Source of the DNA: Thermoprotei archaeon
GTDB taxonomy: Archaea; Thermoproteota; Thermoprotei; Thermofilales; B15-G2
Assembly (NCBI GenBank): GCA_003649445.1
Contig: QMRV01000011.1
Location: 1-56,607 of the forward strand
Length of the DNA stretch: 56,607 nt
Reading direction: 5' to 3'
In this document: piece after piece, positions 34,101-41,913 of the stretch
Position numbering within the stretch: position 1 is the first letter of the stretch
Layout: the number at the start of each line of letters is the position of its first letter
The notes under the pieces: generated by a model
Told to the model about the DNA's origin: nothing
The model's database searches: none
The model's input: the letters and a program-made list of their open reading frames with translations, nothing else
Program-made: the position numbers and the translations under genes

Positions 34101-35784
34101 CTATAGTTTCATTCATTAGCGGCTCATACTGTCTAGGCGAAATAGGCAAATATACTACGACTTGACCTCTCATCTTAGTGAAGCCCGGAACAAATGGGGC
34201 GAAGGGTCCTGGGAAATAGTAGCGAGTCGGGCCCCATACTCTCCTCGGTGGGTAATCACTTGTTACGACGTTGGAGTAAATGTAAGATAGTGCTGCAACA
34301 TAGTATGCTTGAGGCTTAAGGTTATCCGGGTTAAAGTGTACTCGTTCTTTAAGAGGAGTGAACCATGTAAACCTGTAGTCGAAAGCAGTAAAGAGCGTAT
34401 AGCCTGGTAGTCCCGCTTGAAGCCATGGCTCTACATCAGCGATGTACTTGTAGGGCACAGGAGTAAAGTATTCTAGCTCACCAGCCTCCACGTAAGCGCC
34501 TCCAGATTGATCTATAAGCTGGTAATATATTTCAGGAGCCCTGCCTGAGTATTTTTTGACTAAGTCAGCTAGCCTGTTACTCCTACCATACTCTCTTAGA
34601 AGGAAATCCATTCCCCTGAACATGTCTACGCATTCTTCAAAAATACTGGGACCTGCTACGTGATAAAATCCGCCTGAGTGGAGTAGGGCAACACTACTGC
34701 TACCAGTAGATAAATCCAATGAAAGAAATGTTTTAGGAACACTTTGGTTCCATATTGGATGGTTCTGCAATGTGCGGTCAGCAAAAACTTCGAGTACCTC
34801 TTCTACGAAAGCTCTAGGTCCGCATAAACCTTCCCAGTGACCCGTAAAGAATACTACAATGACGTTGAGTTCTGGCTTACTTTTAGCTAGTAAGCGTGCT
34901 ACTTCGAGTAAGACTGCTGCACCGCAGGCGCTATCATAGTGGCTAGCGAGCTCGGGTACAGGAGACCAATCGTCAATATATGCTGCTAAAACAAGAGAAT
35001 CATTAGTGCTGCCTTTTCCTTTCAGGAAAGCAACTACATTCGCTGAAACAACCTCTTCCATCGAGTAATCTAGAATAAGCCTAGCTGTAGCGGCATCTTT
35101 TTCACACAGTTTTTTTAGTTCGATACCAGTCTTTCTGTCAACATAGACTCTAGGGAAATAAAGATTTACGTAGACAAATTTATTGAAAGACTCGAATCTG
35201 TTGGTTGATAAAGGCTCTATGAAAATTACAGCTCTTGCTCCTAGCTCGGCTAACTTCACCCAATTGTCTCCGCTGTTATAATCCAGGAGAACAATAGCAT
35301 CTTTTATGTCTATTCCCTTGATGCTCTCTAAGTCCCCTTTACCTAAGTAGAGCAACTTCCCCGAGATACCTTCGGGTCCAGTAGGAGATGTTTGAACAAG
35401 ATTAGGCCAAACAGGGTATACTTTAAACTTGCTGACAGTCTCGCCGCTCTTAACTTCAATGTAAGCTTCTCGCACTACTGGAACAACTGTGGTGAAATTC
35501 TGGAAATAGACTAAGTCGTACCCATAGAGCTCCAGCTCTGAATATATATAGCGTAGAGCTTCCCAGGCACCGGGATACCCTGTCAAGCGACTATCAAGCG
35601 AGCCAAAATATTCGATATGTTTGAGAACCTTGGAGTAATTGAAGTTCTTTAAGAATGCTTCAAGATCCTCCCAGTTAATTGTTTCTCTGTGAGAAACAGT
35701 TGCTTCAGGTACCGTGGCAATCACTACACTCAGAACTATAATGAATATTAGTGTAAAAGCTTTCTTTGAATTTATCACCATCAA
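31183..35784 (-). CDS. Surface M28-like pseudo-peptidase fused to FtsX-type permease
   Basis: 1533 residues. Order: signal/anchor (8-26); M28-like extracellular domain (about 40-530) with a PA-like insert (110-245); a beta-rich stretch (550-800); a three-helix bundle near 905-985 with motif NHPGF; an FtsX core with one helix near 1030-1050, a large outside domain, then three helices; and a cytosolic tail of about 130 residues after VTPS. Compared with M28 peptidases the zinc ligand His is Y269 and the EE pair is H316-W317, while D271, D284, D357 and H483 remain, so normal aminopeptidase activity is doubtful. The start is TTG 35784 or, more likely, ATG 35781. TTTATATAG lies about 27 bases upstream. 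It is translationally linked to the OPT-like gene. Confidence 0.87.
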   Translation of the reverse strand: MMVINSKKAFTLIFIIVLSVVIATVPEATVSHRETINWEDLEAFLKNFNYSKVLKHIEYFGSLDSRLTGYPGAWEALRYIYSELELYGYDLVYFQNFTTVVPVVREAYIEVKSGETVSKFKVYPVWPNLVQTSPTGPEGISGKLLYLGKGDLESIKGIDIKDAIVLLDYNSGDNWVKLAELGARAVIFIEPLSTNRFESFNKFVYVNLYFPRVYVDRKTGIELKKLCEKDAATARLILDYSMEEVVSANVVAFLKGKGSTNDSLVLAAYIDDWSPVPELASHYDSACGAAVLLEVARLLAKSKPELNVIVVFFTGHWEGLCGPRAFVEEVLEVFADRTLQNHPIWNQSVPKTFLSLDLSTGSSSVALLHSGGFYHVAGPSIFEECVDMFRGMDFLLREYGRSNRLADLVKKYSGRAPEIYYQLIDQSGGAYVEAGELEYFTPVPYKYIADVEPWLQAGLPGYTLFTAFDYRFTWFTPLKERVHFNPDNLKPQAYYVAALSYIYSNVVTSDYPPRRVWGPTRYYFPGPFAPFVPGFTKMRGQVVVYLPISPRQYEPLMNETIVAIVDSEDQYNIFNYIFLKTKPNGTFVVHGLAIDRGGGARTYMARLYVIDYKNKGRILYTNDYGKYGAEAIYTTRTFSVREGVYGWPQPLRFVVFKCASITMFSVTFPQGMLDLYNYMSIYKTLQARDVSVIVREFTSHSEVYHYGYEVDPMSRILVVYVKPEERIEIEVHVRSQEGPIYLTILLLNASEKYPEGAGYYLNEPGESLVLLKSTLHYVENFYWLSRYRIDLAARFGVFDAESQRSLRMLEEWRNLTKEYLEEKDYSKAYYASLIAWAWAQKLYYSSRGLIQGSSTTTVVYFVMLIPFAFVLERLLFEFYEGRKRLLTIACIFAIFIVLMWLNHPGFHLVASMPTLLLGFVILTISVVIGFLLYTDFQGVMWRVRKKTLGVHFVEVSRWDVMVSSLYYGVVNMKRHKVTSLLTLTAIVIITMSLISLTSITTHTVLKTLSITAEPSYTGLLARYVSYDTLPESFVECLKVLSEEEVARRAWLYGPIEGSTLWGEIPVEYEGKKETVRAIVGLDEVDGKVLGIEAATIYRRWSELFREISPDVISCIINRKLAEFLGIKSVPAKVKIWGIDFIVVDIFDPAALGGVRDIDNEPIAPFNIWSTEAGASGIVVTERLQWDTIIIIPYSVLEKFPGSIRASTAVVGEDYTKLDKFARILAEMTYNMYLFVSDGKKVKGYVSLVGLAARGWSFLLPAIVIASLIMFNMMISLVQQRTNEVKTLSALGLAPLHVVGLFFSEAIAYALIGGVIGYTTGIFVLKALTPLMGPGFYPNYTSGAVVLAIALSFVTVIVPSIIPAFRMGALVTPSLERKWKITTKPRGDIWEIPTPFRATKVEAPGVLLYVKEFLDAHRTERAHRWFASLEEAKITSFEMEGKKGYALKTRVMLYPWEAGLKQEVEIAALPEDGISRFTVALRLESGPREVWIRSNKAFLDILRKQFLLWRSIVPSERREYVKKALDLVGLKEGE

Positions 35785-36004
35785 TTAACAGTAAACCTTT
35801 GGCTATATAAACCTAATTTATGTTCTTATAAAAGATTTTTCAATAGAGATAACCCAATAATTGTTAAAATTGTGTCAGCTAAGCTTCCATATTATGACTC
35901 CCGGTTTACCTAGTACTAGACATAACCATAACGAGAACTTGTAGTAAAGGATACTTCCTACGCCTCAATTAAGGCATATACAGCATAAGAAGACTCTAAC
36001 TATT
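35785..36004. other. Intergenic region with promoter of the M28-FtsX operon
   Basis: Apart from the TATA-like TTTATATAG (minus strand, near 35803-35811) and the T-rich terminator of the next gene, I see nothing in this gap. No clear reading frame, box C/D set or strong hairpin was found. Confidence 0.4.
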
Positions 36005-36036
36005 TAAAACACATTAAAAATAAAATAAAAAATTGT
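36005..36036 (-). terminator. T-rich terminator after OPT-like gene 2
   Basis: Read on the minus strand, the bases just after the stop at 36052 form runs TTTTTTATTTTATTTTT and then TTTT, without a hairpin. This is the usual archaeal intrinsic terminator form and indicates that the 36-38 kb gene is a separate transcription unit from the M28-FtsX operon. Confidence 0.5.
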
Positions 36037-36051
36037 TAAACTATTTCTAGT

Positions 36052-38079
36052 TTACCACCAGAAGTACGGGAAGAGTCTGTTGAAGAACGCTCTATAAATG
36101 TTTTCGGGCCAGTATGTCACTAGTCCACCTATAGCTGATCCGAAAGCCCAGCCGGTAGCGAAGGGTATTAAGTATTTCTCATTAGCCTGTGCACCGCCCA
36201 CCTTGATAACGATGTACTTTATAACGAAAGCTAGCATAGTTGCACCAAGCCACCATGGGTGTTGCCATAGCATACCTACTGGGTTGAGGAAGAACCATGG
36301 GAATCTGAGTCTAAGCCACATTATAGCAAAGACCATTACGATGCCTCCAAAGAGCCATCCGATCTTTAGCATGTTCCATGGACTAATAGCATTTACTGTT
36401 CCTGCTAGACCGTAGTCCACAAATCTTCTAGCAGCGTATCTGATGGATGTAGCTGTAAAGTATCCGTTCCAGCCTACCTCAAGACCTCTGTAGTAGGCTA
36501 GACCGTAGATAGCTGGCCAGGCAAGAATTACCCCAATAATTACCGCTACGAGCTGGGCTATATAGACTGCTTTCCAGCTTGTGTTAGTGTCTCTCGCTAC
36601 CCTGTACCAGCCTAAGAAGCCCCATGTGCTGTCTACCTCTCTTTCTACAGTATTGTAAGTCAGCCTCATGCCCATCATAGTGCCCCATGCTTCTTTAGAT
36701 GGATAGGGGTTAGGCCAGCCCATGACTGTCTGAGAGAAGCCCATGAATCCTCTGTAGAGGTCTCCCCACGCCCAGGCCAGTGGCTGAGTGAAGTATTCGC
36801 CTGCTACTCTAGCCATACCTGTCCAACAGATTGTCAGAACTATTAGCCAGAGAAACGCTAGCACTATTGGCATGCCTATAGTCGCTAGCAGAGCTAGCAA
36901 TATTATGAAAGCTACAATACCCGTGTAGACTGGCAGAGTTTCTGGGAGCGATGGATTGAGGTCTGTTCTCTTAAAAGCTTTTCTGAAGAAGTCTCTGAAG
37001 TACCTCCAGCTAAATATTAGTGGATAGAGGCCTAATGCAAATGGGACTGCTATCTGACCAACCCATGTAAATGGCCATGCTCCTACAGCACCTCCTCCTA
37101 GCTGTCCTGCGGTAACTTTTGTCGGATATATTCCAAGGATATTAACTGTTGCTGGATAGAAGATATACCATAGGAAGAACCATAGAATTGCCGTAGCCAT
37201 TACATCTAATGGCAAGAAGAGAGCGACTGGGAAGAAACCGAAGTCTAGTCCTGGATACCAGTACAGCATTGCGCCCGGCAAGTACGGTTCTAGGAACCTT
37301 AGATCAACTACGAACTGTCCTATGAATCCTGTGCTTGCAGGAAGCTGTATGTAGGTTTTTCCTGTGACAGCTTCGCTAAATACTTCCATAATAGCTATAG
37401 CATCTATTAGAAATCCTATGATGAAGCCCAGCCAGAACGGAGTGTTGCCTTTCCATGATAGTAGTCTAGGCTTCTTTCCTACTTCTTCGGAATAGTATTT
37501 GATTACGTAGAGGCTTGGCATGAAGGCTGGGAATGGAAGGCGCTCTATTTCTACAAACTGTCTTGCAATAATGCCTGCTGTGGCTAGCTGTAGCAACTTG
37601 AGTGCTATTAAGAATATTGTTAAGAAAGCTAGTACTGGTAAGAGCGGCCCTAGTGGGAGCATTGCTCCACCATTTCTGGCAGGCTCTAGTACTTCTGTAG
37701 GTATAAACATCCATGAAGGTATCCACTGCTTTACTTTATCGAGGTTTGGTCCGCCATATAGGTTAATGAAGGGTATGCCTGATAGTGGATTATCGTAGAA
37801 AGCTGTATAGATTGAGATATCAGCTGCTACTGTCGCTATGGCAAAGGCTATTGTTGCTTCTTGAGGTGATAGCTTAAACTTCTTGCTAAATAAGCCGATT
37901 ATAGCTGTTAGTAAGAGCACTAGGCTCATGAACGATGTTCCGTTGCCGTAACATCCATAGAGTCTGAATGCTTGATAGGGGATGAATACTAGTAGAATTA
38001 TAATCCAGAGGATTATGAGGCGCGGTGATTTGAGTACTTTTAGAGCCTCTACTTCTTTTACTTTCGTCTCCTCCACCAT
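36052..38079 (-). CDS. OPT-like large membrane transporter, paralogue 2
   Basis: 675 residues with about 14 membrane helices, short charged N-terminus, no signal peptide. It shares with the protein at 29.2-31.2 kb the loop (V/I)EIE(K/R)LPFP, the long outer loops with PxW motifs and the overall helix spacing. It has its own promoter (TATA at 38130-38138), a leader of about 29 bases with GAGGGAT five bases before ATG 38079, and a terminator, so it can be expressed apart from the FtsX operons on either side. Family assignment (DUF6785/DUF6784, OPT-like) is cautious; the substrate is unknown. Confidence 0.77.
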   Translation of the reverse strand: MVEETKVKEVEALKVLKSPRLIILWIIILLVFIPYQAFRLYGCYGNGTSFMSLVLLLTAIIGLFSKKFKLSPQEATIAFAIATVAADISIYTAFYDNPLSGIPFINLYGGPNLDKVKQWIPSWMFIPTEVLEPARNGGAMLPLGPLLPVLAFLTIFLIALKLLQLATAGIIARQFVEIERLPFPAFMPSLYVIKYYSEEVGKKPRLLSWKGNTPFWLGFIIGFLIDAIAIMEVFSEAVTGKTYIQLPASTGFIGQFVVDLRFLEPYLPGAMLYWYPGLDFGFFPVALFLPLDVMATAILWFFLWYIFYPATVNILGIYPTKVTAGQLGGGAVGAWPFTWVGQIAVPFALGLYPLIFSWRYFRDFFRKAFKRTDLNPSLPETLPVYTGIVAFIILLALLATIGMPIVLAFLWLIVLTICWTGMARVAGEYFTQPLAWAWGDLYRGFMGFSQTVMGWPNPYPSKEAWGTMMGMRLTYNTVEREVDSTWGFLGWYRVARDTNTSWKAVYIAQLVAVIIGVILAWPAIYGLAYYRGLEVGWNGYFTATSIRYAARRFVDYGLAGTVNAISPWNMLKIGWLFGGIVMVFAIMWLRLRFPWFFLNPVGMLWQHPWWLGATMLAFVIKYIVIKVGGAQANEKYLIPFATGWAFGSAIGGLVTYWPENIYRAFFNRLFPYFWW

Positions 38080-38129
38080 ATTCTATCCCTCAATATGTAT
38101 CAAATGCTGTTTTAACTAGAAAAACAAAA

Positions 38130-38147
38130 TTATTTAAGGCTTTCCGA
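38130..38147 (-). promoter_or_regulatory. BRE/TATA promoter of OPT-like gene 2
   Basis: Minus strand GGAAAG followed by CCTTAAATAA gives a good BRE plus TATA pair. The predicted start near 38108 leaves a leader of about 29 bases holding GAGGGAT (38091-38085), a ribosome site. This contrasts with the leaderless genes elsewhere in the window. Confidence 0.6.
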
Positions 38148-38464
38148 AAAAGATATATGAACCGTCAGTATTTTTTACCTTTGTCAAATTTCTTCTCAGG
38201 GTCATAACGTGTCGTAAGGGTTTTATGAAAATTGTTGCTAGGAGCCATATGTTTAGTTATTAACGCATTTAGTTTAAGACTGCTTTAATAAAGTCTTTTT
38301 ATAAGAACGTAAAGGTAGTTATGAGCAAAAAATAGGAATATTGCTGCCGAAATTAGTACTAATTTTATAGTAGTGTGTTAAAGATTGATTGGCTACAGGA
38401 AAGATAAATTTAAAGTTAATTGAACTAAAATTATTGCTTTCTTGGACGGTAATGTGTGCAGTAT
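38148..38464. other. Gene-free stretch between OPT-like gene 2 and FtsX operon
   Basis: About 317 AT-rich bases upstream of the OPT-like promoter. No reading frame with coding character, no box C/D set and no strong hairpin were found. T-rich runs such as CTTTTTATAAG near 38295 could end transcription from either side. It may hold regulatory sites for the downstream transporter. Confidence 0.35.
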
Positions 38465-40318
38465 TTACTTGTTTAATTTTTCTTTGAGTGAGTATCTTAA
38501 GGCTAGTTTTCTAAAGCTTCTTACAGCGAGGTCATATAATCTGGAGTGCTCAGCTGTCCATGTTCTTTCGCCTGCAACCCTGATTTTTACAGATTCTCCT
38601 GAATAAATTAATGTAAACATGTATAGGGCTTCTCTATCTATACCACATGCGACTAGTGCTTTTAGATTTCCGTTTTCCTCGGATACCTTTAGTACTTTTA
38701 TTCCTGGTTCAACGTTTTTTCCTTCGATTTCTTTGAGGAAATGCTTGAAACTACTCCAGTCGTGAATTTTTATGGGTACTTCGAATTCTCCCCCTGTTTT
38801 CTTTCTTTCCGCAGTGTATTTTATTACGCGGCTTGGAGTAACTTCACGTATTCCTTTAATTCTTAGAGCTAAATATGAGGCTATTGTTGCTAGGTAGCTT
38901 GTGCCTAGTGACAGAAAGAATATTGAAGGCAAGTTTGATTTGTAGTAAGCTGATATCCCTTCCCTTATTATAGGATATGCAATAAACATTGAGAGTACTC
39001 CTCCAAGGGAGGCTAGGTAGGCTCCTTCAAGGAACATGACAAGGTATATTTTACTAGGAGTTGCCCCTAGACAGGCTAGGATGGAGTACTCTTTGCTTCT
39101 CTCATATACAGTTCCTAGAATTGTTGAAAATAGGAGTAGGAAAATTGATAGTGCTGCAAAGAACAAGTACCCTATTTCGCCTGAAAACATGTAGTATGTG
39201 CCTATAGTGAAATACATCATTACGTTATTTTCATCTATTTGCAATACTAGTGGTGTGTATACAAGAGCTTTTTCTTGGTAGCTCGCTTCACTTGAAAATA
39301 ACTTAATGAATTTTTCTAGATTCGATTTGCTAACAGCATGATTTACTGCGACAACTACGTACTTTAAGGCTCCTGCATCTACGAGGTTTAAAATCTCTTC
39401 TGGTTTAAGTGCTTTAATGTCGATTAAGATTGAAGGAGTTTTTGTTAGAATAGCTATGTCTCTTGTTATTTTCACTTCTGTTAAATTAAATAATCCGCTG
39501 GGCTTAAATTCGCGATCAATACTGTTTATTTTGATTGTAGTATTTATTAAAGTATATGAATTGGCGTAAGCTAGTGTTTTTTCATTTAATTTTTTTAATA
39601 TTAAATTTGATGGAAAGATCTCTTGTAAAGTGTTAGTATCGGTTATGAGAATTTGAACTTTTTTCCCGTCAGCTAGGCCTTCAGTGTACATGAAGTCTAT
39701 TACTGCTTCAGGTTTGCTGAAAAGTGACAAGAAGCCTGTTTTCACTTCCAGTGTCAGCGACTTCATTTCTTCCTTCTGTATACTTGCCTCAGTAGATGCA
39801 ATCCAGGTATATTCCTTATAGAGCAATATGTATACGTGGTGGTGCTTGCACAGCTCTTTTAGCTCTGCTGGTGTCTGTGCTATTTTCATTACATAAAATG
39901 ATTTTAGCGGCGATATAGCGGCAACCGAGGTTAGTACCGAGAGTACTAAGGCTACTGTCATTACATTTAATAGTGTTCTAAGGCGCCTTCTTCTAAGAAA
40001 ACGTACGACTATCTCTGCGAGTAGCCACGTTTCGCCGCGTGAAAATAGTATAGCTAAAGGAATAAGGAAGGGTATAAACGCTAGAATAAAAGTCATTAAG
40101 TACTCTAGTCTAAAGGGCGGCACTATAAGCGAAAGAGCTAGTTCGAAGGGCATTGGCTCTATTTTATACATGAGTAAGACTGATACAAGAAATATTAACA
40201 GGAAGTTTACTTTTCTGTAAAACTCTTTTTCGAATAAAGTTCTAGAGAAAAGCTGTGCCATCATTAAGCTCGAGAAAATCATTATTGCCAACTGAAAAGC
40301 TTTATCAAACATATACAT
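38465..40318 (-). CDS. FtsX-type permease without extracellular fusion domain
   Basis: 617 residues. Helices in the first 95 residues form the three-helix unit also seen in the two longer FtsX proteins. RRRLRTLLNVMTVALVL (about 108-125) begins the FtsX core, followed by an outside domain (about 140-370), three helices, and a cytosolic tail after EVTPSRV. Start ATG 40318 has AGGAGGT close upstream and lies seven bases after the toroid gene, as the third gene of the operon. FtsX/MacB-type permeases normally work with a LolD/FtsE-type ATPase, and none is encoded nearby. Confidence 0.83.
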   Translation of the reverse strand: MYMFDKAFQLAIMIFSSLMMAQLFSRTLFEKEFYRKVNFLLIFLVSVLLMYKIEPMPFELALSLIVPPFRLEYLMTFILAFIPFLIPLAILFSRGETWLLAEIVVRFLRRRRLRTLLNVMTVALVLSVLTSVAAISPLKSFYVMKIAQTPAELKELCKHHHVYILLYKEYTWIASTEASIQKEEMKSLTLEVKTGFLSLFSKPEAVIDFMYTEGLADGKKVQILITDTNTLQEIFPSNLILKKLNEKTLAYANSYTLINTTIKINSIDREFKPSGLFNLTEVKITRDIAILTKTPSILIDIKALKPEEILNLVDAGALKYVVVAVNHAVSKSNLEKFIKLFSSEASYQEKALVYTPLVLQIDENNVMMYFTIGTYYMFSGEIGYLFFAALSIFLLLFSTILGTVYERSKEYSILACLGATPSKIYLVMFLEGAYLASLGGVLSMFIAYPIIREGISAYYKSNLPSIFFLSLGTSYLATIASYLALRIKGIREVTPSRVIKYTAERKKTGGEFEVPIKIHDWSSFKHFLKEIEGKNVEPGIKVLKVSEENGNLKALVACGIDREALYMFTLIYSGESVKIRVAGERTWTAEHSRLYDLAVRSFRKLALRYSLKEKLNK

Positions 40319-40325
40319 CTACCTC

Positions 40326-41912
40326 CTACTTCTGCTGATTATATACTTTATGGTATAATCTGTATATTTCAAGGAAGAGGTAGCAGGGACCGGAGGCAGC
40401 CATTGCTACACAGAAGCCTTGCTCGGGGTCTCCTGTCATTGTTCCGGGGATTTCATCGTAATACTTACCGTATAGTGGGACATATCCGCTTTTATAAAGT
40501 CCGTGAGGATCGCTTACTACGGTTAAGCCGGGAAGATCTAAGTATGTGTTTGAAGGAGAATATATTTCTGTCTCGAGAAGCCATTTTAAAGCCAAGTTCA
40601 CGCTTTCTAAGAAAATAGGTTCTTCGACTACAGTGTATAATTTGAGTAAAGCTATGGCGGCTGACGTAGTTGATGAAACAAATTGGTATTCCAAGATGCC
40701 GTAGCCTGGCACATAGGCCCAGTAGAATCCTCCTACTGCACGCTTATCCCATGAATATATCTTAGTACCCCAAGGCTTACTGGCGTCTGTTTCCTGCATT
40801 CTAAGAAGAAAGTAAGCTGCTCTTACAGCCGCCTCCAGATACTTATATTCACCCGTAAGCTCATATGCTTTTAACCAGGCTATAATAGCCTCAGCAGCGT
40901 CGCCTGTAAAATAACTGTGTTTTCTCCAAGAACCTCCAGCTGTAGACAAGTGAGGCAGCACTCCTCTCCACCTGCCGTAAGCTACTTGCTTGCTTATCAT
41001 GAAGTCACATGCCTTAAGTCCTCTTTCGAGATAAGTTTTGTTTCCTACCACTATGTAGGCATAAAGGAAAAGTTCAGCTGCACTAGCTGTATCACTCATT
41101 CTAATTCCGTAGGCATTCGGAGGATAACACGTGTATATACCGCCTTCAGGAGACTGCATTCTAGCTATAAAGTCGAGTGCCCTCATAGCTGACATTAAGT
41201 ATGTTTTATTCTTTGTTGCTAAGTATAGTTTTAGTAAACCTTTAGCTATAGGTATGACATGCTCGGGCGCAACCCAAAGTGCTGGCTCAGCGTAGCATAC
41301 TCCTTCACTCCAATCATGAAGATATGGTGGTTCGCCGCTGAAAACAAACATTCCTTCAGTGTATGCTCCAATGACCTCATTAGAAAACTTTATACCAGGA
41401 ACGTATCTCCAGCTAACACTGCGTTCACTTTTTTGAGGCATAATGTAGCGCTTTTCGAATTTTTTAAGCCAAGAACTGTACCCTACTTGTATTCTGAGAG
41501 CCCACTGTGCTGCTAGTTCAGTAGCTTTAAGGTACTTTTCTTCGCCGGTTATATTATATAGGTCTACTCCGAGTTCCAAGAACCAGCCTACGTCGTGTGA
41601 GGCTATGTAGAGCTGATAGAAGCTTTCAGCACCGTACACTGCTGCCCACTTGCAGTGTCTGGTGTAGTAGCCTGCTAGTCCTCCCCATGCGTCTCTGCAG
41701 TTCAGGTGCCATCCCCATGGAGTGCCGGGAGGAGTTATCTGGAACTGCATCATCCACTCGTAGGCTTCAATAGCTTTCGCTAAGTATTCTTCTCTAGTTA
41801 ACTTTTTTACTTTAAAGCTAGGTAGTATAAATAATGCTATTATTTCTATAAGCAAAATAATTAGAATAAATAAAGTTAACAAAAATTCTTTGTCCAAATA
41901 TTTACTTAACAT
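40326..41912 (-). CDS. Membrane-anchored extracellular alpha/alpha-toroid protein
   Basis: 528 residues. A helix at about 11-30 anchors the protein, and the rest faces outward. Repeated hairpins (YLKATELAAQWALRIQ, YLMSAMRALDFIARMQSPEGG, YLERGLKACDFMIS, YLEAAVRAAYFLLRMQ, FLESVNLALKWLLE) mark a six-hairpin toroid like those of unsaturated glucuronyl hydrolases, cellobiose epimerases and related sugar enzymes. Acidic and aromatic loops (HDVGWFLELG, YFTGDAAEAIIAW) could form a carbohydrate site, but I cannot name a catalytic pair. It lies between two FtsX genes with gaps of one and seven bases, so it is a partner of that system. Confidence 0.78.
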   Translation of the reverse strand: MLSKYLDKEFLLTLFILIILLIEIIALFILPSFKVKKLTREEYLAKAIEAYEWMMQFQITPPGTPWGWHLNCRDAWGGLAGYYTRHCKWAAVYGAESFYQLYIASHDVGWFLELGVDLYNITGEEKYLKATELAAQWALRIQVGYSSWLKKFEKRYIMPQKSERSVSWRYVPGIKFSNEVIGAYTEGMFVFSGEPPYLHDWSEGVCYAEPALWVAPEHVIPIAKGLLKLYLATKNKTYLMSAMRALDFIARMQSPEGGIYTCYPPNAYGIRMSDTASAAELFLYAYIVVGNKTYLERGLKACDFMISKQVAYGRWRGVLPHLSTAGGSWRKHSYFTGDAAEAIIAWLKAYELTGEYKYLEAAVRAAYFLLRMQETDASKPWGTKIYSWDKRAVGGFYWAYVPGYGILEYQFVSSTTSAAIALLKLYTVVEEPIFLESVNLALKWLLETEIYSPSNTYLDLPGLTVVSDPHGLYKSGYVPLYGKYYDEIPGTMTGDPEQGFCVAMAASGPCYLFLEIYRLYHKVYNQQK

Positions 41913-41913
41913 T

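Noticed and set aside
31183..35784. Annotation as an active M28 aminopeptidase
   Set aside because: His-to-Tyr and Glu-Glu-to-His-Trp changes at the zinc site argue against standard catalysis.
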